From the NCBI GenBank assembly GCA_945906715.1, contig CAMDRK010000141.1, positions 1-6,721 on the forward strand: a stretch of 6,721 nucleotides of DNA, written 5' to 3'. This document shows positions 1 to 5,106 of this stretch, piece by piece. Position numbers and translations under genes: made by a program. A model generated the notes under the pieces. That model made no database searches, was not told the origin of the DNA, and saw only the letters and a list, made by a program, of their open reading frames with translations. How positions within the stretch are numbered: the first letter of the stretch is position 1; each line of letters opens with the position of its first letter. This DNA is from Nitrospira lenta (GTDB taxonomy: Bacteria; Nitrospirota; Nitrospiria; Nitrospirales; Nitrospiraceae).

Positions 1-113
1 CGATCCGGACGCATCACGGTACTGCACGCGGCGACCGCACAAATACAGGCCAACATGGCCAACCCCACCATGAGTAACACACCAGCCCTGACATCCTGGA
101 GAGCGTGATTCAT
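1..113 (-). CDS. N-terminal start of a membrane-anchored protein (partial, runs off left edge)
   Basis: Reading the minus strand from the ATG at 113 gives 37 residues with no stop before the edge. They begin MNHALQDVRAGVLLMVGLAM and continue with a hydrophobic run ending near residue 30, followed by STVMRPD. A strongly hydrophobic segment at about residues 11-30 implies a membrane anchor or uncleaved signal segment, with the following part probably outside the cytoplasm. The start is supported by an AAGGGA ribosome binding site about 6 bases upstream on the minus strand (bases 120-125). The cysteines near residues 22-30 do not form a clear lipobox. The family cannot be named from so short a piece. 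It is divergent from the genes to the right. Confidence 0.55.
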   Translation of the reverse strand, partial: MNHALQDVRAGVLLMVGLAMLACICAVAACSTVMRPD

Positions 114-574
114 GCTGCGTCCCTTCTCTTCGTCGCTATCGTTCCGTTGGTGTTCCTCACTCGCTGACACCTGGCGGAATCGAACCAGTTGCGAATGAGG
201 GGTATCCCAAACATCTGCCTCTCTCGGTACGCAAGGCACATGCCGTGTTGATGTTTCAGACACTTAGCCTGGTCCGATTCCTGCTCATACCGTGGCCGTT
301 CACTCTGAATGCGACGAAAATTTGGCCGTACACGCGACGAAAAAATGCGACTCACTGGCCCGGAATCGAACTGAGAGCGGAATGATTTTACCAAGGGAGC
401 GCGGCGTGGTAGCCGAACGGTGAGGATTGTGGGTCAGCTTGAATGTTGACCTCTGAGATCTCAGTTTTGTGCCGGCGAGCCAGTCCAGGTAAGGCTGAAC
501 GCGTGGGCCGACTCCGACCGCTCCAGTCCTTCTGATTACCACGAGCTCCCGCTCGCGCATCTGGCCCTAGAGCC
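114..574. other. Gene-free stretch with possible insertion-sequence debris
   Basis: No reading frame here has a convincing ribosome binding site or recognisable protein. The minus-strand open frames across it are rich in Arg, Ser and Pro and look like chance openings. What is visible are short repeats: CGGAATCGAAC occurs at 175-185 and again at 361-371, each preceded within a few bases by CTGG, and GCGACGAAAA occurs at 311-320 and 334-343, followed by ATGCGAC at 345-351. Repeated short motifs of this type with TGGCC nearby can be the multiple end repeats of IS21-like elements, but this is a weak inference. Confidence 0.4.
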
Positions 575-603
575 TTGACAGGGAGCGTGCTCCACCCATA
601 CAA
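575..603 (+). promoter_or_regulatory. Sigma-70-type promoter before the HU-like start
   Basis: A perfect -35 box TTGACA lies at 575-580. A -10-like CATACA lies at 597-602 (spacer 16), or read as ATACAA at 598-603 (spacer 17). The box pair sits 46 bases upstream of the HU-like ATG at 649, which has its own strong ribosome binding site. It probably was the native promoter of an HU gene and now reads into the ArsS fragment and the phosphate permease. Confidence 0.55.
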
Positions 604-648
604 CAGTCGGCGCAAGTTGGCGTTCATACCACAACACGGAGGAGACTG

Positions 649-729
649 ATGGGCAAGCCATTGACGAAGTCGCAGATCGCCGAGCACATGGCCGAGAAGA
701 CCGGGTTGACGAAGAAGTCCTCGCTTTGA
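649..729 (+). pseudogene. 5' fragment of an HU/IHF-family DNA-binding protein gene
   Basis: The frame from the ATG at 649 encodes only 26 residues, beginning MGKPLTKSQIAEHMAEKTGL and ending TKKSSL before a TGA. This matches the N-terminus of bacterial HU-type histone-like proteins (first helix plus the TKK turn), whose full length is about 90-110 residues. The DNA-binding beta arms and the remaining helices are absent. The start is supported by GGAGGA at 638-643 and a promoter at 575-603. The homology stops at about base 720, where sequence from the 3' half of arsS begins in another frame. The peptide could not dimerise or bend DNA as HU does. I infer a deletion or recombination that fused two genes; an assembly misjoin is also possible. 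Confidence 0.75.
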
Positions 730-1175
730 ACCTGCTCTGCAATCCGGTCGGAGCCTTTCTCCCGCCGAAGCAAGAGGCCTTCGAAGCGCAGTTCAGAAAA
801 GAGCTACAAAGCCGCCATGGCGTAGAGTTCAACCGTCTCTATACGATCACCAACATGCCGATCAGCCGATATCTTGAGTTTCTCCTGGAGAGCGGCAACT
901 ACGAGCAATATATGGAGCGATTGGCTAACGCCTTCAACCCTGCTGCGGCAGCCGGCGTCATGTGCCGCTACACAATCTCAGTGAGCTGGGACGGTGCCCT
1001 CTACGACTGCGACTTCAACCAAATGCTCGATCTGCCGGTGGACCATGGTGCGCCCGCCCATATCCGCGACTTTGATCCGGTGCAACTCAATCACCGTCAG
1101 ATCACGACGCGCAACCACTGCTACGGCTGCACCGCTGGATCCGGTTCGTCTTGCGGCGGATCCGTCGCCTCCTAA
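726..1175 (+). pseudogene. arsS: C-terminal half of ArsS (arsenosugar biosynthesis radical SAM protein), N-terminally truncated
   Basis: About 149 residues match the C-terminal domain of ArsS (DUF3641-type region), the radical SAM enzyme thought to act after ArsM arsenic methylation in making arsenosugars. Visible family motifs are NPVGAFLPP near the start, EFNRLYTITNMPISR at about 35-49, DCDFNQMLDLP at about 94-104, and a Cys cluster HCYGCTAGSGSSCGG near the C-terminus. The N-terminal half of the usual protein of about 320 residues, including the CX3CX2C cluster that binds the 4Fe-4S/SAM centre, is missing, so radical SAM activity is not expected. The only start in place is a TTG at 726 that overlaps the TGA of the HU fragment, so any translation would depend on re-initiation. 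In some relatives the last Cys region carries selenocysteine; here it is an ordinary Cys codon. The stop lies 9 bases before the phosphate permease start. Confidence 0.8.
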
Positions 1176-1184
1176 GGACTATGA

Positions 1185-2318
1185 ATGGAGATCTCCCTGC
1201 TCGCCTTCGTTCTCGCCTTTGCTCTTGCCTTCGCAAATGGAACCAACGACGTCTCCAAAGCGATCGCGACCTTAGTCGGCAGCGGAGTCACACACTACCA
1301 GGCAGCCATCATCTGGGGAACAATCTGGACCACCCTCGGAGCAGGGGTCTCTGCCTTCGTCGCCAGTGCAATGGTCAAGACCTTCAGCCAGGGCCTTATC
1401 CAGACAGGGACGATCGTCCAGCCCTTCGTGGTCTTGGCCGTCTTGACTGGAGCGATGGCGTGGATCCTCTTCGCCTCGCGCACCGGCCTCCCAGTCTCGA
1501 CGACTCACGCACTCACAGGAGCCATTGTAGGCACTGGCTTGATAGCCTTTGCGGGAGAGACGTTGATTTGGCCTGCGATCGCAAAGAAGATTGCCCTGCC
1601 ATTGTTGCTCAGTCCATTCCTCGCGCTCACCGTCGCGCTCCTCATCCATCCTCTCGTACGTCTGCTGGCCGCGCGATGGGAAGGAGCTTGCGTGTGTGTG
1701 ATGCCGGCCTCGCGGGCGTTAGTGGCCATCGATGCGCGCGGCGGCACCAGAACTTTATTTCAGACCACGAGCTTCGGCCAGCCGGTCATCGCCGTACCTT
1801 CGCAATGCGACCGAGCAGGCTTACAGGGACTGATTGTAGGACTCGATACGATCCATTGGATCTCCAGCGGCCTTGCGTCATTTGCCCGCGGCACGAACGA
1901 TGCGCCGAAAATCGTCGCCATGCTTTTGCTCGGCAGCACGACCGCTACATGGTCCAGCACCTCGTCCCAGCTTGCCGCCTTCGGAGGGGTCGCCATTGCG
2001 ATGGGGCTCGGTAGCTACTTTGGCGGGCTCCGCGTGACAAAAGTCCTCGCTGAGAAAGTGACGAAGATGAATCATGCGGAGGGGCTGTCTGCAAACCTGA
2101 CAACCTCGTCTTTGGTTCTCCTCTCCGGTTCTCTTGGATTGCCTGTTTCGACGACCCATGTCAGCAGCTCGGCCATTATCGGCATCGGCCTGCTCAAAGG
2201 CTTGACCTACGTGCGCTGGACGACCGTGCGTGACATGGTCCTGGCTTGGATCGTCACTCTTCCGGCATCCGCCATTCTGTCCGCTCTCGCTTACCTTCTG
2301 CTATCCAGGATTCTGTAA
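1185..2318 (+). CDS. Inorganic phosphate transporter, PiT family
   Basis: This is a 377-residue integral membrane permease of the PiT family (PF01384), which moves phosphate, and often arsenate by mimicry, across the inner membrane using an ion gradient. The two inverted half-repeats are clear: NGTNDVSKA at 18-26 with LPVSTTHALTGAIVG at 102-116, and RGTNDAPK at 235-242 with LPVSTTHVSSSAIIG at 319-333. About ten hydrophobic segments are spread over the length, with a short hydrophilic central loop at about 163-210, so it is a compact member of the family. The ATG at 1185 is preferred because AAGGA at 1174-1178 is 6 bases upstream; an ATG at 1181 is out of frame. It lies 9 bases behind the arsS remnant, so the two were probably one transcription unit, which fits a role linked to arsenate or phosphate uptake. 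The gene appears intact. Confidence 0.93.
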   Translation: MEISLLAFVLAFALAFANGTNDVSKAIATLVGSGVTHYQAAIIWGTIWTTLGAGVSAFVASAMVKTFSQGLIQTGTIVQPFVVLAVLTGAMAWILFASRTGLPVSTTHALTGAIVGTGLIAFAGETLIWPAIAKKIALPLLLSPFLALTVALLIHPLVRLLAARWEGACVCVMPASRALVAIDARGGTRTLFQTTSFGQPVIAVPSQCDRAGLQGLIVGLDTIHWISSGLASFARGTNDAPKIVAMLLLGSTTATWSSTSSQLAAFGGVAIAMGLGSYFGGLRVTKVLAEKVTKMNHAEGLSANLTTSSLVLLSGSLGLPVSTTHVSSSAIIGIGLLKGLTYVRWTTVRDMVLAWIVTLPASAILSALAYLLLSRIL

Positions 2319-2327
2319 ACGATATTA

Positions 2328-2616
2328 TGATTGGTCCCCCTTAGTTGTACCAGGTCGAATGTCACTTGCGCATAATGGTGATCGGCTCCCTTTTTCCGTA
2401 CCATCGCCAGGGAGAGCCTCCAGCTGAAATCAGGGGCTCGCAGAGATGATCCTGCGCGTAGGCTCTGGCAAATTTATCTGGCATGCGATCCTGTAGTGCG
2501 CGGTGAGGCCGACTCTCGTTGTATTCCCGCCGACAAGTCTCGATCCTCTCTTTAGCTTCGTGCAGTGACTCGAATCGTTGCTCATTTAGGCACTCCCTTC
2601 GAAACGACGCGTTGAT
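2328..2616 (-). pseudogene. IS3-family transposase (OrfB-type) C-terminal remnant
   Basis: On the minus strand the region from about 2616 down encodes FRRECLNEQRF, then EAKERIETCRREYNESRPHRAL and MPDKFA. This is the typical C-terminal end of IS3-family DDE transposases, just after the catalytic Glu. That Glu region reads INASFRRECLN here, and the first two catalytic Asp residues and the HTH orfA are absent, so the element cannot transpose. The frame continues to a TGA at 2362-2364 with a tail that may belong to the element. TGATTGGTCCCCCTTAG at 2328-2344 could be its terminal inverted repeat, only 9 bases past the permease stop; the matching other end is not present. Homology stops sharply near 2616, so the element was truncated by a later event. 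Confidence 0.75.
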
Positions 2617-2807
2617 ATCTGTAGCGCGTGGCCTTAGCAGCGAATTCTGAATCTCACCAGTTGTTGGTATCTGGGTCAGTTGGCAGCACGAGCGCGATTT
2701 TTGGCTCACTTTTTTCCACTTTGCACTTTCGACAACTGTGCAGACATCGGATCGCCCTTCGTCTGTAATATTGAGTCTTCCTATATGTGTGCATCGAACT
2801 TGTATTC
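2617..2807. other. Unassigned stretch between the IS3 remnant and the repeat modules
   Basis: The open frames crossing this part on the minus strand do not resemble a known protein and lack a good ribosome binding site. The sequence is more AT-rich locally (a T-rich run near 2698-2720). The left boundary of the mobile element could lie here, but no attachment-site core or inverted repeat could be fixed. Confidence 0.35.
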
Positions 2808-2825
2808 CTGTCTCCTCCCGCTGCC

Positions 2826-2855
2826 TTTGCGGCAACTGCCCTAAGCTGCCGCAAA
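2826..2855. repeat. Perfect 9-bp inverted repeat, 12-bp spacer
   Basis: TTTGCGGCA at 2826-2834 is the exact reverse complement of TGCCGCAAA at 2847-2855. The spacer ACTGCCCTAAGC (2835-2846) recurs with one change as ACTGTCCTAAGC at 2975-2986. It sits at the head of the first of three repeated modules and may be an operator, a recombinase binding site or a hairpin. Confidence 0.6.
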
Positions 2856-2889
2856 CTGCCTAGCTCCATTCATCCGCTCGTGTCGGTAA

Positions 2890-2994
2890 GGTCAGCACCG
2901 TCATGCGCCACAGTAAAGGAGAATATAGATGAAGCGAACATTGCGCGAGCAGATGTTGTCCTCTGTTGTCCCTCACTGTCCTAAGCAGGCCTAA
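2890..2994 (+). pseudogene. Decayed excisionase-like module, copy 1 (leader plus first codons)
   Basis: A leader GGTCAGCACCGTCATGCGC begins at 2890 and is followed 39 bases later by an ATG at 2929 with a good AAAGGAG ribosome binding site. The frame gives only 21 residues, starting MKRTL, before TAA at 2992-2994. The leader and the first five codons match the intact excisionase-like gene starting at 3307 (ATGAAG..., 12 of 15 bases over those codons), then similarity ends and a tandem TGTTGTCC repeat follows. I read it as a broken first copy of that gene. It could instead be a short leader peptide. Confidence 0.5.
2954..2985 (+). repeat. Three short tandem repeats (about 10-11 bp each)
   Basis: TGTTGTCCTC (2954-2963), TGTTGTCCCTC (2964-2974) and ACTGTCCTAAG (2975-2985) form a short degenerate tandem array. 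A similar cluster of CTGTC/CTGTT motifs appears at 3174-3200, and a CTGTC/CTGCC cluster at 2808-2846, each ahead of a GGTCAGC leader. The spacing of about one helical turn suggests a protein-binding array. Confidence 0.5.
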
Positions 2995-3071
2995 GTAGGG
3001 TACTTCCCAGCATCATCACACACCGGTATGGTCAGCGCGGTGCTGAGCGGTATCGGCAGAAAGAACGGAGC

Positions 3072-3215
3072 ATGAAGAAGGAGTTGCTCACGGTGAAGGA
3101 ATTGGCGGCGGAACTCCGCATGAGCCCGAAGTCGATCCAACGGGCCTATCGCAAAGGGGAGAGCCCCGGGCAGTTGTCTTTTTGCTGTCTCGCTGTTGCA
3201 CCTGGATACAGCTGA
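3072..3215 (+). pseudogene. Truncated excisionase-like HTH protein, copy 2
   Basis: The ATG at 3072 (ribosome binding site CGGAG at 3066-3070) opens a frame of 47 residues. The first 30 or so form a MerR/excisionase-like helix-turn-helix (HTH_17 type): LLTVKELAAELRMS as helix one and PKSIQRAYRKGE as turn and recognition helix. This parallels LLSAKEVAQELGVS and AQSIRRAYWRGE in the intact copy at 3307. After GE the intact copy continues IPAYRISAMLYF, while this one runs into SPGQLSFCCLAVAPGYS and stops. The wing and the C-terminal part are therefore lost. Its leader GGTCAGC starts at 3030, 42 bases before the ATG. The DNA-binding half could still be made, so some residual activity is conceivable. 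Confidence 0.65.
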
Positions 3216-3235
3216 TCATATCTGGATACATCTGA
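3202..3235 (+). repeat. Direct repeat pair with 20-bp period (iteron- or operator-like)
   Basis: CTGGATACAGCTGA at 3202-3215 and CTGGATACATCTGA at 3222-3235 agree at 13 of 14 positions and start exactly 20 bp apart, about two turns of the helix, so both would face the same side. The pair lies 72 bp before the intact excisionase-like gene and about 360 bp before the initiator gene. This fits binding by a regulator or initiator of the element, though which protein binds is not known. Confidence 0.6.
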
Positions 3236-3306
3236 CTAATTCCCTTGATCGATGTAGGACGATATGGTCAGCACCGTTCTGCGCATCGACGAAAGAAAGG
3301 ACAGGT

Positions 3307-3555
3307 ATGAAGCCCACGTTGTTGTCGGCGAAGGAAGTGGCTCAGGAATTGGGTGTCAGCGCGCAATCGATTCGACGTGCGTACTGGAGAGGAGAGATCC
3401 CCGCCTATCGCATCAGCGCAATGCTTTACTTCGATCTGGAGCGTGTCCAGCGAATCTTTTTGGCGAAAGGGTTGCCGAGGATTGTACGACACAGCGGAGC
3501 GCGACCGCCGGCGCCAGCCGGCGGTGCGCACAGCAGAAACGCCCCCGTTCGGTAA
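3307..3555 (+). CDS. Excisionase-like / MerR-type helix-turn-helix protein, intact copy
   Basis: This 82-residue protein has an N-terminal HTH_17 (excisionase/AlpA-like) domain: LLSAKEVAQELGVS, then AQSIRRAYWRGEIPAYRI and a short wing with YFDLERVQRIF. Such proteins in integrative elements bend DNA as recombination directionality factors or regulate the element's genes. Here it would work in the cytoplasm with the serine recombinase at the right edge. The ATG at 3307 is chosen because it gives the standard start of the domain, has AGGA at 3300-3303, and matches the start position of copies 1 and 2; a longer open frame upstream only runs through the repeat region. The C-terminal 20 residues are Arg/Pro/Gly/Ala-rich and overlap two hairpin sequences, so they may be shaped by DNA structure and not by protein function. 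The stop lies inside a hairpin loop, 40 bases before rep. Confidence 0.75.
   Translation: MKPTLLSAKEVAQELGVSAQSIRRAYWRGEIPAYRISAMLYFDLERVQRIFLAKGLPRIVRHSGARPPAPAGGAHSRNAPVR
3504..3525 (+). repeat. GC-rich hairpin (9-bp stem, 4-base loop)
   Basis: ACCGCCGGC at 3504-3512 pairs perfectly with GCCGGCGGT at 3517-3525 across the loop GCCA. It lies inside the last codons of the excisionase-like gene, 14 bases before a second hairpin. In DNA it could extrude as a cruciform near an initiator gene; in RNA it could slow ribosomes or polymerase. Confidence 0.65.
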
Positions 3556-3565
3556 AACGGGGGCG
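3540..3565 (+). terminator. Strong hairpin with the stop codon in its loop; attenuator/terminator or origin hairpin
   Basis: CGCCCCCGTT at 3540-3549 pairs perfectly with AACGGGGGCG at 3556-3565. The 6-base loop CGGTAA contains the TAA of the excisionase-like gene. The downstream sequence GAATTTCC has only three T's, so as an intrinsic terminator it would be partial, more like an attenuator between the two genes. Its place 31 bases before a Rep_trans initiator gene also fits a nick-site or origin hairpin. I cannot decide between these from sequence alone. Confidence 0.45.
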
Positions 3566-3595
3566 GAATTTCCAAGGTTCTAAACGGAGGGTCTC

Positions 3596-4633
3596 ATGAG
3601 TGCATGGACATGTTCACTCGGCTGGTTTCGCTTTACCGTCTCTGACTCCACCGCCGATGAGGTGATCGCACGGGTGGGTGGAGACTGGATCAAGGATAAA
3701 AAAGGCTTCCTGGGCTACCGGCAAGGCTGGTTGTCACGCGGGCATGCCGGCGGGTTAGGTCGGATCGGGACGGCGGCCACCTGGGCCCCTCGTGAAGTAC
3801 ATGTGGATCTCTCCCAAGAGTTGATCAGTGCCTGGACCTATCAGAAATTTCACGACGTGGCGACGTGGGTGTTTGAGAAGAACGGACATTTTGGCCGCAT
3901 TGACGTGGCCCTCGATGATCGGAACGGCGTGATCGATGTCGATCGCATCTATGCGGCGGTGAAGGCAGGGAATTGTGTATCACATTTCCGTCAGTCCCGC
4001 TTGATTTCAGGTTTGGACCTAGGCTCGGGCTTGGACACCGGGAAGACCCTCTGTATGGGGTCCCGCCAGTCAGACACCTATCTCCGGATCTACGATAAAG
4101 CGGCAGAACAACGGGCCAAAGAGAAGCCGGTTGAGGGCACCTGGATTCGGTGGGAAATGGAATGGAAGTCAGAACGCGCTGACGCCGTGGGCATGGCCTT
4201 GTCCGGGCTCAATCAGGATCAATTCCAGAAGTACATCGTCGGAGTCTTTCGCAGTGCCTTGGATTTCCGAGACTGTACCAGGGCCGATGATGCCAAGGAT
4301 CGCTATTACGCGCCCTTGCTGGACTGGTGGAAAGTCCTGACAGAGGGGATGCAGCGGGCTCGGTTAGAGATCGCCAAATCCGTCAAAAAGATTGAGGACG
4401 TGAAACGGTGGGCGGAACGGAGCCTGGCTCCGATGCTCGGCCTCCTGTGTGCCCATCCAGAAGCCGGAGAGCGCTGGCTCATCAATCGGATCGTGGAGGG
4501 AGTGGAACGATGGCGACCTGAGCAGATGACGTTGCTAGGGAGTGCGCAGGACGTCCACCGACTCCGGCAGAAGATGCGGGCGTGGAATCCCCGAGACGGA
4601 TTCACGGCTTCGTGGGTCGAACCAGCGTCTTAG
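3596..4633 (+). CDS. Rep_trans-family replication initiator / MOBT-like relaxase
   Basis: A 345-residue protein with the pattern of the replication initiation factor family (PF02486, Rep_trans), which includes plasmid pT181-type Rep proteins, phage CTX RstA and the Tn916 Orf20 relaxase. These nick one DNA strand at an origin through a Tyr and start rolling-circle replication or conjugative transfer. Visible motifs are GWFRFTV at 9-15, GRIDVALDDRNG at 100-111 (acidic metal-site-like), TYLRIYDKAAEQ at 161-172 with a candidate catalytic Tyr, and WIRWEMEW at 183-190. The C-terminal third is helical and charged with a KSVKKIEDVKRW segment at 261-272. The ATG at 3596 follows GGAGGG with 4 bases spacing. 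The gene appears complete, and no separate helicase or coupling protein is seen. The exact family branch is inferred from motifs. Confidence 0.8.
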   Translation: MSAWTCSLGWFRFTVSDSTADEVIARVGGDWIKDKKGFLGYRQGWLSRGHAGGLGRIGTAATWAPREVHVDLSQELISAWTYQKFHDVATWVFEKNGHFGRIDVALDDRNGVIDVDRIYAAVKAGNCVSHFRQSRLISGLDLGSGLDTGKTLCMGSRQSDTYLRIYDKAAEQRAKEKPVEGTWIRWEMEWKSERADAVGMALSGLNQDQFQKYIVGVFRSALDFRDCTRADDAKDRYYAPLLDWWKVLTEGMQRARLEIAKSVKKIEDVKRWAERSLAPMLGLLCAHPEAGERWLINRIVEGVERWRPEQMTLLGSAQDVHRLRQKMRAWNPRDGFTASWVEPAS

Positions 4634-4643
4634 AGCGCTACAT

Positions 4644-4760
4644 GTGCGGGCCGCGGTGGCGTGGCCGGTGTCGGATTGGGGGAACCGTGTTCGTGTTTCT
4701 CTGGGCCTGCCCGTCGCGGACTGGTTCACATGGTCCGAGCGCGCGCTCATCGGCGAGTAA
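4644..4760 (+). CDS. Possible small protein after rep (uncertain)
   Basis: A GTG at 4644, just after the rep stop, opens 38 codons reading RAAVAWPVSDWGNRVRV, then LGLPVADWFTWSERALIGE to TAA. The composition (four Trp, balanced charges, high GC at third positions) looks protein-like, but no clear ribosome binding site precedes it and no family is recognised. Another frame over the same bases (ATG 4642 to 4764) is also open, so this is a tentative call. Confidence 0.25.
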   Translation: MRAAVAWPVSDWGNRVRVSLGLPVADWFTWSERALIGE

Positions 4761-4848
4761 TTAAGGCGTGAGGGACGAGGACGAGCCATAGCCTTGTGCG
4801 TGCGGTGTATCGTGCCGTCCATTACTGTTGTTCGATGGAGGTCATGAG

Positions 4849-5049
4849 ATGAGTGCACAACCATGCATTCCTTTGAACCTGTTGCTGACTGAAGCGGAGT
4901 TTGGCGTACTGACGGAGGTGGGTGAAGAGAATACCTTGTCGCCCGAGGACGTGCTCAAGTCGATCCTCGAAGAATATGTGGAACTGCGGGCCAATCATCC
5001 ACATCTCTACGTGCAATTCGCCGTGTGTCGTGGTCGGTGCCTCAAGTGA
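4849..5049 (+). CDS. Small protein of unknown function (66 aa)
   Basis: The ATG at 4849 is preceded by GGAGG at 4837-4841 with a 7-base spacer, a strong signal that fixes this start over an in-frame earlier codon. The 66 residues begin MSAQPCIPLNLLLTEAEFGV. They contain a helical segment LTEAEFGVLTEVGEENTLSPEDVLKSILEEYVELR (given here only by its key residues at about 13-48), which resembles small helical or ribbon-helix-helix-like accessory proteins of mobile elements, but no family can be assigned. The C-terminus contains a CRGRC motif that could bind metal only with partners. It ends 57 bases before the end of the convergent radC-like gene and probably belongs to the same plus-strand unit as rep. 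Confidence 0.7.
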   Translation: MSAQPCIPLNLLLTEAEFGVLTEVGEENTLSPEDVLKSILEEYVELRANHPHLYVQFAVCRGRCLK

Positions 5050-5106
5050 TCGACATGTGAAAGGGCGCCGTGATCTGAGTGCCCCGGCTCATGCGGGCCT
5101 AAGCGC

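Noticed and set aside
175..186. Minus-strand GGTTCGATTCC, resembling a tRNA T-arm
   Set aside because: No 7-bp acceptor stem, anticodon arm or D-arm fits around it; the bases where the acceptor stem should be do not pair.
110..394. Minus-strand open frame of 94 codons
   Set aside because: Arg/Ser-rich, no ribosome binding site, no recognisable family, and it overlaps the better supported start at 113.
388..687. Minus-strand open frame of 99 codons
   Set aside because: It lies across the HU promoter and start on the other strand and has random-looking composition.
1120..1170. Possible selenocysteine in the ArsS C-terminal cluster
   Set aside because: No in-frame TGA occurs in the cluster; the last position is an ordinary Cys codon (TGC).
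1151..2014. Plus-strand open frame of 287 codons
   Set aside because: It is the out-of-frame shadow of the PiT permease, full of Arg, His, Pro and Ser, without membrane segments.
2954..3000. Possible CRISPR-like array from TGTTGTCC repeats
   Set aside because: The units are only 10-11 bp, directly adjacent and degenerate, with no spacers and no cas genes.
3264..3599. Alternative plus-strand frame over the excisionase-like gene
   Set aside because: The other frame encodes a clear helix-turn-helix with matching copies upstream; this one does not.
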